A stretch of DNA of 64,000 nucleotides, taken from contig NZ_BMRF01000013.1 in the NCBI RefSeq assembly GCF_014648495.1, forward strand, positions 62,001 through 126,000, given 5' to 3'. Of this stretch, positions 30,107 to 38,917 are shown piece after piece; the stretch's first letter is position 1, and each line of letters starts with the position of its first letter. The notes beneath the pieces are model-generated. The model saw only the letters and a program-made list of their open reading frames with translations. It was not told the DNA's origin and made no database searches. The stretch is from Actinomadura cremea (GTDB taxonomy: Bacteria; Actinomycetota; Actinomycetes; Streptosporangiales; Streptosporangiaceae). A program made the position numbers and the translations under genes.

Positions 30107-30168
30107 CAGGAACCCCTTTCGCCGACGTTCGCGACGGGCCGAGCCTGGTGCCTCAAGCGGGCTTGAGG

Positions 30169-30612
30169 TCAACCCCGGTCGCGCTGGGCGCGGACGACCT
30201 CCTGGAACGCGGCCTTGAACTCGGCGTAGCGGTCGGCGCCCAGGTTCTCGACATGGCGGCGCTCGATGTCGGCGAGGATCGCGCGGGCCTTGGCGATCTC
30301 GTCGCGGCCGTGCTCGGTGGGGACGACGCGTTTCGCGCGGCGGTCGTCCGGGTCGGGTTCGCGGCTGACGTACCCGAGCGCGGCGAGCTCGTCGACGATC
30401 GTGCCGACGATCTGCTTGTGCTGGCCGGTGCGCGCGGCGAGCTCCGTCGCGCGCGCGCCGTCGCGGCCGAGGAAGGCCAGGACGCTCCCGTGCCGCGGGC
30501 GCACGTCGGGGTGCCCCTGTTCGGCGAGCCGCTCGAACAGTTCGTCCTGGAGCGCCCGCATCAGCTGTCCTGCCAGCATGCCCAAGTCGGGACCTCCCCG
30601 CCCCTCGTTCAC
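30169..30612 (-). CDS. MarR-family transcriptional regulator
   Basis: 147 residues. The winged helix is seen in HPDVRPRHGSVLAFLGRDGARATELAARTGQHKQIVGTIVDELAALGY followed by the wing VSREPDPDDRRAKRV, the DxRxxR signature of MarR proteins. The GTG start at 30612 has GGAGGATCC directly in front. It precedes the quinone oxidoreductase gene, and its own promoter region contains the palindrome at 30630-30656. It is likely an autorepressor that also controls the oxidoreductase and the divergent DUF1801 gene. The ligand is unknown, possibly a phenolic or quinone. Confidence 0.9.
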   Translation of the reverse strand: MNEGRGGPDLGMLAGQLMRALQDELFERLAEQGHPDVRPRHGSVLAFLGRDGARATELAARTGQHKQIVGTIVDELAALGYVSREPDPDDRRAKRVVPTEHGRDEIAKARAILADIERRHVENLGADRYAEFKAAFQEVVRAQRDRG

Positions 30613-30629
30613 GGATCCTCCAATATAGT

Positions 30630-30656
30630 CACGAATCTTGACGATCAATATTCGTG
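30630..30656. promoter_or_regulatory. Nested palindrome in the marR/DUF1801 divergent promoter
   Basis: CACGAAT (30630-30636) and ATTCGTG (30650-30656) form a perfect inverted repeat around an inner TTGA-CGA-TCAA (30638-30648). For the rightward gene TTGACG (30638-30643) and TATCGT (30661-30666) are spaced 17 bp. For the leftward gene TATATT lies at 30627-30622. A MarR dimer here would block both promoters. Confidence 0.65.
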
Positions 30657-30712
30657 ATTGTATCGTGGAGTCACGCGGAAACGCACCCCACCCCCCCGAA
30701 GGGACCGGAACC

Positions 30713-31063
30713 ATGGGCAGCACGGACGTGGACGTCTACATCGGCACCAAGCTCGACCCGAAGCACCGCGAGACCGTCGGCGCCCTGCGCGCCCTCATGG
30801 CCGACGCCGCGCCGGACGCCGCCGAGTGCCTCACCTACGGGTCGCCCGCCTGGCGCGGCACGAAGGTCCTCGCGGTGATCAGCCCGAGCAAGACGCACCT
30901 GACGTTCGCGTTCGAGCGCGGCGCCGAGTTCGAGGACGCCCACGGCCTGCTGCAGGGCGTCGGCAAGCGGACCCGGCACGTCAAGATCAAGACGGCGGAA
31001 GACATCGACGAGGCGGCCCTGCGCGACTACATCGCCCAGGCCGTCGCGCTCGACGGCGCGTGA
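30713..31063 (+). CDS. DUF1801 (YdhG-like) domain protein
   Basis: 116 residues. The pattern DVYIGTKLDPKHRETVGALRALMADAAPDAAECLTYGSPAWRGTKVLAVIS matches DUF1801 proteins, small cytoplasmic proteins with a VxxxxExxxYGxPxW core and an aromatic SKTHLTFAFERGAE strand. The molecular role is unknown. ATG 30713 follows GGGACCGGAACC. It is controlled by a -35/-10 pair that overlaps the MarR-type palindrome. A strong hairpin terminator begins 2 bp after its stop. Confidence 0.8.
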   Translation: MGSTDVDVYIGTKLDPKHRETVGALRALMADAAPDAAECLTYGSPAWRGTKVLAVISPSKTHLTFAFERGAEFEDAHGLLQGVGKRTRHVKIKTAEDIDEAALRDYIAQAVALDGA

Positions 31064-31065
31064 GA

Positions 31066-31097
31066 GACCGCCCCCGGGCGGTAGCCCGGGGGCGGTC
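31066..31097. terminator. Bidirectional hairpin terminator at the end of the glycosidase run
   Basis: A perfect 14-bp stem (GACCGCCCCCGGGC, loop GGTA, GCCCGGGGGCGGTC) lies between two convergent stops at 31063 and 31104. It is the strongest hairpin noted in the window and marks the downstream end of the rhamnoside locus. Confidence 0.88.
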
Positions 31098-31103
31098 CGC
31101 GCG

Positions 31104-34100
31104 TCAGGCCCGGCCGTGGAACGTGTGGTTCCCCGAGCCGACGGTCACGGGCTCGTCGCGGCCGGGCACGCGCACCTCGGCGGTGCTGCCCGCGGGCACG
31201 GTCACCTTGAGGGTGACGCGCCCGTTCCTCAGCGTCCACGACGAGCGGGCCTCGCCGTACGGCGTCAGCCGGGTGGCGGACGCGCTCGTCAGGTCGCCGA
31301 CGACGGACGGCGCGATCAGCAGCTTCCGGTAGCCCGCGGAACCGTCGGCCTGCCGGATCCCGGCCAGGTGGCCGGTGAACCAGGCGTCGATCGCGCCGAG
31401 CATGAAGTGGTTCTGCGACTGGCCGCTGCCGCCGTCCCACGTCTCGCCGAGCGCGGTGTTGCCGTGCTCCACCTGGTACCCGTAGCTCGGGCTGTCGGTC
31501 TGCGTGGCGATCTTGTAGAGGACGTCGTCGGGCAGGACGCGCAGCGCCGACGGCAGCGAGATCTCACCGAGCACCAGGTTCCAGCTCTTGTCCTCGATGG
31601 AGGAGACCAGGTGGTCGAGCAGCCGCTGCCGCTGGTCGTCCGGGACAGCGCCCATGTCGAGCGCGATCGCCTCCGCGCCGTGCCCGCCGCCGCCGAACGT
31701 GCCCGTCTCGGGGTCGTACAGCTCGTCCGACAGGGCCTCGGCGCTCAGGTCGGCCTTCGCGCGGAAGGCGGCCGCCTCGCCCGGCTCGCCGAGCGTCTCG
31801 GCGATCTTGGCGAGGGTGTTGTTGAGGCTCCACCAGCCGAACGTGCCGGAGACGAGCTTCGGGAACGTGCGGTCGGGGCTGAACCAGTCGCCGAGCGTGT
31901 AGTCGGTCAGCCCGTTCTCGACGCGGCCCTCGATGTGCGCGGCGTACTTCTTCATCTGCGGGTAGTACGTCCGCATCGTCTCCGTGTCGCCGTACTCCTG
32001 GTACAGCTGCCACGGGACGTGGACGAACGCGCCGCCCCAGTTGGAGTCGTCCCGGTACGAGCCCGCCAGGACCGTGTAGTCCGGGACGGTCGAGGGGATG
32101 AGGCCCGTCTCGGTCTGGGCGTCCGCCATGTCCTGGACGACCTTGCGGAGATGGGCGTGCACGTCGTAGTTGGCGGCGAGGGTCGGGCCGACGAGGTGGT
32201 CCTGCTCCAGCCACCCGAGCTTCTCGCGGCTCGGGCAGTCGGTGAAGACGCTCATCATGTTGCCCTCGACGGCGCGGCGGACCAGCCCGTGGATGCCGTT
32301 GATCAGCTCGTTGGACGAGCCGAACGAGCCCGCCGAGTCGTTGTCGGCGTGCAGCACCTGGCCCCGGACGCGGATCGACGCGCCCTCGGGCAGTCCCCGG
32401 ACCTCCAGGTAGCGGAAGCCGTGGTAGGTGAACCGCGGGTGCCAGGTCTCCGCACGGGACGAGCGGGTGGTGTACTCGTCCCAGATCGGCGCGCCCACGT
32501 TGCTGATCGACTGGTTCACCCGCCCGTCCTCCAGGCTCTCGGCGGGCAGGATCCGCACGGACGTCCCGGCGGGCGCGTCGATCGTGATCTCGGGACGGCC
32601 GGCGATGTTGCGGCCGACGTCGAAGACCTTGTAGCCGTCGCCGGAGCCGACCTCGCGGGCCGCCAGTTCGTCGATGACGCGGACGGGCTCGGACATGCGG
32701 CCGGCCGGCGGGCCGGGGGCCGCCACGGGGACGGCGTCCTCCCAGCCCGTGCGGGACGCGCCGGGGCGGTCCCAGCCGGGACGCTCGCGTCGGGCGTCGT
32801 GGTCCTCGCCCCCGTACCAGTTCGAGAAGGTGACGGGCCCGGAGACGGTCTTCCAGCTGCCGTCGCTGACCACCCGCCGCACCGAGCCGTCCCGGAGGGT
32901 CACCTCGAGCTGCGCCATCATCTTGGGATCGCTGAAGGTGTCGGCGAACTTGCGGTACCGGTCGGGCGTGGAGATCACGTTCGCGATGCCGTTGCCCAGC
33001 TCGACGCCGAGGGTGTTGCCGCCGGACCGCAGCATCTTCGTCACGTCGTAGGTCGCGTACTGGACGCGGTCGGCGAAGTCGGTGTTCGCCGGTTCCAGTT
33101 CGGCGTCGCCGATGCGGCGCCCGTTCAGCCGCGCCTCGTAGACGCCGAGGCCCGCGACGTAGAGGCGGGCCCCGCGGACGCCGCGCGGCAGCCGGAAGTC
33201 CTTCGCGAAGATCGGCATGGCCTCCGGGACGATCGCCTCCGGCGGCTCCTGGTCGGCGACCCGCTCGCGGACGGTGAACGGGCCGTCGGCGGCGTCGGAC
33301 GTGGCCACGGTGAAGTCGGCGGGCGTGTGCGGCGCCCTGCCGCCCTCACCGGGCTGGTCGGTGCGCGGCCACAGCACGACCTGGTCGAACCCCTTGGCCT
33401 CCCGGAGGTCGACGGTGAGCGTCAGCGGCTCGCCGGACAGGTCCGCGTCGCCGTGGGCGGAACTGCGCCAGCCCGCCTTCTCCTGGTTCGTGGTGCGGGT
33501 GCCGTCGGTCAGGTGCCGCGTCATCCACTTGCGGTTGACGTCCCCGCCGGTGTCGGACGCGGTGACGGTGCGTCCCTTCGCGAGGTTCGCGTCCGGATCG
33601 CCCGAGTCGCGGACCTCCATCTCGGCGAGCGCCAGCCGCCACGTGTCACCGTCGAGGGTCTCCTCCAGCGGCAGGCCCAGCTCCGTCACGTTCAGCCGGA
33701 CGTACCGGGCGGTGGTGTCGGGCAGCTCCACCACGATCGGGGCGGGCTCCTTGTCCTTGATCTGCCAGTCGTCCTGGGTGATCCAGCGCCCCTGCCAGTC
33801 GTCCTGCGACGTCAGGCCGGTCTCGAACCAGGCCGGCGACGACCAGCCGGACGGCCGCCCGTCCGTCCAGACGCGGACGCGCCAGAACACCCGGGTGCGG
33901 CTGCCGATCTTCTTCCCGGCGTAGTCGGCCTGCGGGAACGCCGACTCCACCCGGCCGGAGTCCCACAGGTCGGGACGCCCGCGGCGCAGCGAGCTCTCGC
34001 TGGTGGCGGCCTGGATCTGGTACCCGGACTGGGTGACGTTCCGGCCGCCCCGCAGTTGCCAGGTGAGCGGCGGGGTCGTGTCGTCGATCCCGAGGGCCTC

Positions 34101-34232
34101 GTTGAGGTGGAACGCCTCCAGCCCGACCGGACGGACGCCGGCGGCGGCGTGGGCGGGCGCGGAGACCAGGGTGAGGGGAAGGGCGACGGTGACCGCCGCG
34201 GCGGCGAGGCCGCGCAATGGCTTTCTGGGCAC
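31104..34232 (-). CDS. Secreted GH78 alpha-L-rhamnosidase with F5/8-type domain
   Basis: 1042 residues. A Sec signal peptide (residues 1-~30, ending APAHA) precedes the GH78 N-terminal fibronectin-like domain (LTWQLRGGRNVTQSGYQIQ). A discoidin-type insert follows (~165-300: TARYVRLNVTELGLP, LAKGRTVTASD), which may bind carbohydrate. The (alpha/alpha)6 barrel carries the acidic motif DCPSREKLGWLEQD from Asp665, with the predicted general acid Glu670. A C-terminal beta domain ends GNHTFHGRA. It cleaves terminal alpha-L-rhamnose outside the cell. GTG 34232 follows AGGAG, which overlaps the stop codon of the upstream GH127/146 gene. It is the last gene before the terminator. Confidence 0.92.
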   Translation of the reverse strand: MPRKPLRGLAAAAVTVALPLTLVSAPAHAAAGVRPVGLEAFHLNEALGIDDTTPPLTWQLRGGRNVTQSGYQIQAATSESSLRRGRPDLWDSGRVESAFPQADYAGKKIGSRTRVFWRVRVWTDGRPSGWSSPAWFETGLTSQDDWQGRWITQDDWQIKDKEPAPIVVELPDTTARYVRLNVTELGLPLEETLDGDTWRLALAEMEVRDSGDPDANLAKGRTVTASDTGGDVNRKWMTRHLTDGTRTTNQEKAGWRSSAHGDADLSGEPLTLTVDLREAKGFDQVVLWPRTDQPGEGGRAPHTPADFTVATSDAADGPFTVRERVADQEPPEAIVPEAMPIFAKDFRLPRGVRGARLYVAGLGVYEARLNGRRIGDAELEPANTDFADRVQYATYDVTKMLRSGGNTLGVELGNGIANVISTPDRYRKFADTFSDPKMMAQLEVTLRDGSVRRVVSDGSWKTVSGPVTFSNWYGGEDHDARRERPGWDRPGASRTGWEDAVPVAAPGPPAGRMSEPVRVIDELAAREVGSGDGYKVFDVGRNIAGRPEITIDAPAGTSVRILPAESLEDGRVNQSISNVGAPIWDEYTTRSSRAETWHPRFTYHGFRYLEVRGLPEGASIRVRGQVLHADNDSAGSFGSSNELINGIHGLVRRAVEGNMMSVFTDCPSREKLGWLEQDHLVGPTLAANYDVHAHLRKVVQDMADAQTETGLIPSTVPDYTVLAGSYRDDSNWGGAFVHVPWQLYQEYGDTETMRTYYPQMKKYAAHIEGRVENGLTDYTLGDWFSPDRTFPKLVSGTFGWWSLNNTLAKIAETLGEPGEAAAFRAKADLSAEALSDELYDPETGTFGGGGHGAEAIALDMGAVPDDQRQRLLDHLVSSIEDKSWNLVLGEISLPSALRVLPDDVLYKIATQTDSPSYGYQVEHGNTALGETWDGGSGQSQNHFMLGAIDAWFTGHLAGIRQADGSAGYRKLLIAPSVVGDLTSASATRLTPYGEARSSWTLRNGRVTLKVTVPAGSTAEVRVPGRDEPVTVGSGNHTFHGRA

Positions 34233-34240
34233 GTGTGCTC

Positions 34241-36760
34241 CTAGCGTGCGTCGGCCAGGTCGGCGACCTGACCGGCGTTCAGAACGTGGTCGTAGAGGCG
34301 GAAGCCGGACACCGCTCCGTGCAGGTGGGGGCGGCGGGTGTCCTGCTGGTCGCCGAGGAAGTTGCTCGTCGTGGCGCCGAGCGCGAGCGGGCTCATGACG
34401 AGATCGTCGTTGCGGGCCGCCTCGACGCCGTCCACGTAGAGGACGGCCGAGCCGTTCCCCACTGTCACGGCGACGTGCGTCCAGGCTCCGGTGGGCAGGG
34501 CGGACGGGGCGTCGGCGACGTCCTCGCCCTCCATGCCGGTGACGCGCATCCCGAACCGCGCCCTGCCCGAGCCGGTCCGGGCGGTGAGCGCGAAGTACGT
34601 CTCCCGGTTGAAGCCGAGGTCGAAGACGCGCACGTTGTTCTCGAGCGAGTCGAGCCGGACCCGCAGCGCGACCGTCAGCGCGTCCAGCCCGCCGAGCAGG
34701 CCGGGCGGGAGCAGGACGTGCCCGCCCGCGCCGTCGAGGACGACCGAGTCGCCGTCGTCCGCCCACGCCGCCCCCGCGGCGAGCGCCGCGTCCGGCCAGC
34801 GGCCCGCGGCGTCGGCGAGGCTGCGGCCGCGCAGCGGGAAGTCGGCCAGCAGCCGGCGCCCGTGGTGGTGCGCCGGCGTCAGCCAGTACACGCTGTAGCG
34901 CTCGTGCTGGACGTCGCCGAACGGCTTCAGCTCGACCTCGGCGCCGTCGGCCCGCGCGCGGTAGTGCAGCGGGCGGCGGCGGTCGGGGCGCAGCGAGCGC
35001 GGGTCGATCGCCGGGAAGGTGGCGAGCGCCCGGTCGCCGTACCGTCCGGCCAGGACGACCGGGCCGACGGTGACGGCCTGGACGTTCGGGTTGTCGGGGG
35101 CCTTGCGCCACACCGGGGCCATCGGCGTCGACAGCTCGACGACGTCGCCGCGGCGCCAGTGCCGCTCGATCTCGGCGTACGCGCCGGGACGGACCCGGAC
35201 CGGCACCGCCCGCCCGTTCACCCGGACGCGCGGACGGTGCCCGCGCGCGCCCAGCCATCCGGGGATCCGGAGCTTGAGGGCGAAGCGGGACGAGCCGCGC
35301 GTGACGGTGAGGCGGGTCTGTTCGGCGTAGGGGTAGCCGGTCTCCTGCTTGAGCCCGACGCCCCGCTCCTTCCACGTCAGTTCGGACGGGATGAACAGGT
35401 TGACGTACAGCTCGTCCTTCGTGTGGAAGTAGATGCTGTCGGCGAACTTCGTGTGCGTCTCCATGGCGGTGCCGTGGTCGCAGGAGAAGTTGTCGTAGTC
35501 GCCGCTGTAGCTGCCGGGGGCCGCGCCGAGGCCGCCCTTGGGCTCGCGCCGCGAACCGGGCCACAGCCCCGTGTAGTAGGTGACGAACCCGTGCTCGGAC
35601 TCGGGGTCCTGCTGGCCGAGCATCTGGTTCAGCAGCGTCCACTCGTAGTAGTCCATGTAGGCGGACTCGTCCGGGTCGTGCAGGAACAGCAGCCGCGACA
35701 GCTTCAGCATGTTGTAGCTGTTGCAGTTCTCGCAGGTGTCCGAGCCGAGCCGGGTCGCGATCTGGCCCGGCGGGCAGAACAGCTCGTTGTTGCTGTTGCC
35801 GCCGATCACGTACGTGTGGTGGTGGACGACCGTGTCCCAGAAGAACGCCGCGATGTCGCGGTAGCGGGCCTCGCCGGTGGCCTCGTACTCGCGCATCGCG
35901 CCGACGATCTTCGGGATCTGGGTGTTGGCGTGGTACCCGTCGAGGGCGTCGCGCCGCTCGGCGAGCGGGCCGTAGATCTCCTCGTGGTCGAACCGCCGGG
36001 CCGTCCGCAGGTGCACGGGGTCGCCGGTCACCTGGTGGAGGGCGGTCAGCACCTCGTTCATGCCGCCGAACTCGACGCGCAGGATCTGCTGCATCCGCTC
36101 GTCGGACAGCGCGCCGTTGCGGGCCTCGGCCCACGCCGCCATGCCGGTGACGACGGTGAGCGCCTGCCGGTTCCCGCTCAGCGTGTACTGGTCGAGCAGC
36201 CCCGCCATGATCTTGTGGATCGTGTAGTAGGGCGCCCACGGGTGGCCGCCGGACTCCAGGTCCGCGAACACCGACTCGGGGAACGCCGACAGGTAGCCGG
36301 TGGTGAAGCCCGCCGACGCGGCCGCCCGCTGGCATTTCGCGAGTTCGGCGACGATGTACCGGCCCTTGGCGGCGAACGCGTCGTCGCCGGTGTTCGCGTG
36401 GGCCTGCGCGAGCCCCGACAGCAGGTGGCCGGTCGAGTGCCCGCGCAGCAGGACGTCCGGCGCCTCCCACCCGCCGCACGGTTCGGCGGACGACGGCAGC
36501 CCCGCGTTCGTCCGGAACGTGTGCAGCAGCCGGTCGGCGTCGACGAACTCCAGGTAGGCGCACGTCCGCGCCATGTTGTCGCGGAACGGGCCGTCCAGCA
36601 GGGTGACGTCGGCGAGGGGGAAGGGCGCGAGGGCCCCTCCCTTCGGGTTCCCGGGCCGGGCGCCGGCCAGCGCCGGCGGTGCGGCGGGGAGGGCGAGCGC
36701 GGTGGCGGTGGCACCCGCCGTGCCGATGAAGGCACGGCGGGTGAACGGAGCGGTCGTCAT
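34241..36760 (-). CDS. Secreted beta-L-arabinofuranosidase (GH127/GH146, DUF1680) with C-terminal LamG domain
   Basis: 839 residues. Tat signal TRRAFIGTAGATATALALP at the N-terminus. The (alpha/alpha)6 barrel shows VTLLDGPFRDNMARTCAYLE, GWEAPDVLLRGHSTGHLLSG and EEIYGPL. The Cys motif SDTCENCNSYNMLKLSR (Cys343, Cys346) supplies zinc/nucleophile cysteines typical of GH127/GH146; TYNMLKL-like wording is closer to GH146. After ~610 residues a laminin-G-like domain (VALRVRLDSLENNVRVFDLGFNRETYF, GAWTHVAVTVGNGSAVLYVDGVEA) ends the protein. It removes beta-L-arabinofuranose from plant glycans. The ATG overlaps the upstream stop as ATGA. Confidence 0.9.
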   Translation of the reverse strand: MTTAPFTRRAFIGTAGATATALALPAAPPALAGARPGNPKGGALAPFPLADVTLLDGPFRDNMARTCAYLEFVDADRLLHTFRTNAGLPSSAEPCGGWEAPDVLLRGHSTGHLLSGLAQAHANTGDDAFAAKGRYIVAELAKCQRAAASAGFTTGYLSAFPESVFADLESGGHPWAPYYTIHKIMAGLLDQYTLSGNRQALTVVTGMAAWAEARNGALSDERMQQILRVEFGGMNEVLTALHQVTGDPVHLRTARRFDHEEIYGPLAERRDALDGYHANTQIPKIVGAMREYEATGEARYRDIAAFFWDTVVHHHTYVIGGNSNNELFCPPGQIATRLGSDTCENCNSYNMLKLSRLLFLHDPDESAYMDYYEWTLLNQMLGQQDPESEHGFVTYYTGLWPGSRREPKGGLGAAPGSYSGDYDNFSCDHGTAMETHTKFADSIYFHTKDELYVNLFIPSELTWKERGVGLKQETGYPYAEQTRLTVTRGSSRFALKLRIPGWLGARGHRPRVRVNGRAVPVRVRPGAYAEIERHWRRGDVVELSTPMAPVWRKAPDNPNVQAVTVGPVVLAGRYGDRALATFPAIDPRSLRPDRRRPLHYRARADGAEVELKPFGDVQHERYSVYWLTPAHHHGRRLLADFPLRGRSLADAAGRWPDAALAAGAAWADDGDSVVLDGAGGHVLLPPGLLGGLDALTVALRVRLDSLENNVRVFDLGFNRETYFALTARTGSGRARFGMRVTGMEGEDVADAPSALPTGAWTHVAVTVGNGSAVLYVDGVEAARNDDLVMSPLALGATTSNFLGDQQDTRRPHLHGAVSGFRLYDHVLNAGQVADLADAR

Positions 36761-38823
36761 GCCCGCTTGCTCCGGATGTCGTGGTCACCGCGCAGGCCCT
36801 CGACGTACACGTACGCGCCGTCGGACGAGACGCCGTGGGCGCGGGCCCGGCGGCCGTCCCAGACGACGCGGCCGTCCACCCGGACCTCGATCCGCTTCCC
36901 GAACGTCGGCACGCCGACACGTCCGGTGGCGCCGCGCGGGGCGTCCAGGCGGGCGGTGAACGTGCCGTGCTTCGAGACGTTCCAGGACGCCTCGACCTCC
37001 CCGGCCGTCGTGTTGATGCTGCCCCTGGCGAAGCTCAGGTCCGCGGTGTGCGGGACGAAGTCGAACGACCGCCCGCCGACGCCGGTCGGCTTCAGCCCGA
37101 GGACGTTGAAGGTGAGCGCCGGGGTCGGGCCGGTCGCCCACGCGTGGGCGAGGGAGACGTACGCGCTGCAGAACGCGCAGCCGTCCTCGACGTTGCGGAA
37201 CGACTCCCAGAAGGTGCTCTTGGTGCCCTCGGGGTGGTTCAGCATGTAGCCCCACTGGCGGCGGATGATGTCGACGCCCGCCTGGTCGGCGGCGCGGCTC
37301 CCGGCGTTGAAGTGGGCGTTGACCTCCATCGATCCGGAGAAGACGCCGGGGTTGCCCTTGTTCTCGGGGGCGGTGGTGCCGATCGGGCTCCAGTTGCCCT
37401 TCAGGTACTCGCTGATGCGCTGCGCCTTGGCGTCACCGGCCAGGCCGTACCAGGCGGCGACGGAGTTCCCGTCCTGCGGGTGGATCTCGGAGTCGGGGTA
37501 GAAGCGGTAGGCGCCGACCTCCTCGTCCCACAGGTGGGTGTCGATCGCCTTGCGCAGCTCGTCCGCGCGCTTCGCGTAGGAGCGGGCGAGGCCGCTGTCG
37601 CCCTGCGCCTCGGCCATCTTCGCGCCGGTGTCCAGGACGCGCCACGTCAGCGCGTTCGCGGTCAGGTTCTCGCCCTCGGCGAGGATCCGCACGGAGTCGA
37701 AGGTCCCGGTGATGTGGACGAGGCCCTTGTCCCGGATCTTGCCGGTGATGAAGTCGACGCCCTCGGTGTAGTCGTCCCAGACCGTCGACAGCCAGCGCCG
37801 GTCGCCGGTGTGCAGGTAGTGGTCCCAGGTCGCGACGAGGGTCCACAGGTGGTAGGTGTCCGAACCCCACTTGTCCAGCTCGGGGCCCGCGTACGGCAGT
37901 TCGCCGGTGTCGCGCTGCTGCCGGTAGACGGTCGTGAGGGCGTTCTCGGCCGACTCGGTGTCGTCGAACGCCGCGTACGCGGCGGGGACCTCGATGCCGA
38001 GGTCGCCGGGCCAGACCGTCCGGTCGCGCTTGGCGCCGTCGACGAGGATCGTGTCGCCGACGCCGACCGTGCCGCTGTTGTCCCACAGCTCGGCGGGCGG
38101 CTCCCAGACCCTGCCGCGCTTCGGGGAGATGGTGTTGAGCTGGACGGTGTAGGCCCCGGCGTACCAGATCCGGTTGAGCAGGTCGTCGGACGAGTAGAAG
38201 TAGTTCGCGTAGTCCGACGGGTCCTTCATCGCCGGAGCCGCGGTGAAGTGCAGGGAGACCTTGTCGAGCTCGACCGTCCCCGCGCCCTGCATGAAGATCG
38301 TCAGGTAGCGGAAGCCGCCCCGCAGGTGCGGGTCGGGCGTGGTGTAGGACGTGCGACCGTCGACGTCGACCGTGAGGGCGCCGTCGCGCGACCGGGGTCC
38401 GCCCGTGGACGCGTCGCTCGTCGTGTCGACGTACTTGGACGACTCCGCGAACGCGAGGCCGACCTGCCGGGCCCCGTCGGAGCCGGCGAAGTGCAGGCTC
38501 GTGAGGCCGCCGACCTCCTTGCCGAAGTCGAGCGTGATCGACGAGCCCTCGCCGCTGAGCGTCGTCCGGCGGCCCTTCAGGACGGCCCCGGCGTCGTGCA
38601 CGGTGCCGGTGGTGCGGAAGACGGACACCGGACGGACCGTCCGGGACTTCGACGGCGCCAGGATGTACTTCTCCCACGGGCGGGCGCCGTGCCCGTTCCC
38701 GTTCCCGTTGCCGTTGCCGTTGCCGGGGTCGGCCAGGGCCGTGCCCTGGGCCGCCACCAGGGCGGACAGCCCGAGGGCGAGGGCGGCCGCCCCGCGGCGG
38801 CGCCTGGATACGCTGGAGTGCAT
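36757..38823 (-). CDS. Secreted short-form GH78-like alpha-L-rhamnosidase
   Basis: 688 residues, about two thirds of the other GH78 proteins here. Sec signal (1-~32, ending ALA), then a Gly-Asn dipeptide repeat linker, a beta-sandwich domain (TLDFGKEVGGLTSLHF) and a six-hairpin barrel. The acidic motif is DGAKRDRTVWPGD from residue 262. Arg stands where the usual GH78 has the general-acid Glu of RDER or REK. This DG-KRDR-W-GD variant occurs in a known GH78-like branch, so it may use another acid. Cys motif DGCAFCSAYVSLAHAW near the C-terminus. It sits between GH106 (94 bp upstream) and GH127/146 (ATGA overlap). Confidence 0.78.
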   Translation of the reverse strand: MHSSVSRRRRGAAALALGLSALVAAQGTALADPGNGNGNGNGNGHGARPWEKYILAPSKSRTVRPVSVFRTTGTVHDAGAVLKGRRTTLSGEGSSITLDFGKEVGGLTSLHFAGSDGARQVGLAFAESSKYVDTTSDASTGGPRSRDGALTVDVDGRTSYTTPDPHLRGGFRYLTIFMQGAGTVELDKVSLHFTAAPAMKDPSDYANYFYSSDDLLNRIWYAGAYTVQLNTISPKRGRVWEPPAELWDNSGTVGVGDTILVDGAKRDRTVWPGDLGIEVPAAYAAFDDTESAENALTTVYRQQRDTGELPYAGPELDKWGSDTYHLWTLVATWDHYLHTGDRRWLSTVWDDYTEGVDFITGKIRDKGLVHITGTFDSVRILAEGENLTANALTWRVLDTGAKMAEAQGDSGLARSYAKRADELRKAIDTHLWDEEVGAYRFYPDSEIHPQDGNSVAAWYGLAGDAKAQRISEYLKGNWSPIGTTAPENKGNPGVFSGSMEVNAHFNAGSRAADQAGVDIIRRQWGYMLNHPEGTKSTFWESFRNVEDGCAFCSAYVSLAHAWATGPTPALTFNVLGLKPTGVGGRSFDFVPHTADLSFARGSINTTAGEVEASWNVSKHGTFTARLDAPRGATGRVGVPTFGKRIEVRVDGRVVWDGRRARAHGVSSDGAYVYVEGLRGDHDIRSKRA
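38692..38724 (-). repeat. Hexamer repeat encoding Gly-Asn linker
   Basis: Hexamers GGCAAC or GGGAAC repeat about five and a half times in the coding strand. They encode (Gly-Asn)5-Gly directly after the signal peptide of the short GH78. Unit changes keep the reading frame and would only alter linker length. Confidence 0.85.
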
Positions 38824-38917
38824 GGATTCCTCGCAATTCCGGTCTTGAACAGGACGTGGATGAGGGATTCGGCGTGCGGGAGGGCGGGCGAACGCCCTCC
38901 CGCACTCGTTCGTTCGG

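Noticed and set aside
31104-36920. A 1938-codon open frame on the minus strand, as if GH127/146 and GH78 were one giant protein
   Set aside because: Only the 31104-34232 part reads as a protein. Upstream of 34232 it is a low-complexity Arg/Pro/Ala shadow of the GH127/146 gene in another frame.
38692-38724. Phase-variable repeat
   Set aside because: The unit is 6 bp, so gain or loss keeps the frame and only changes a linker.
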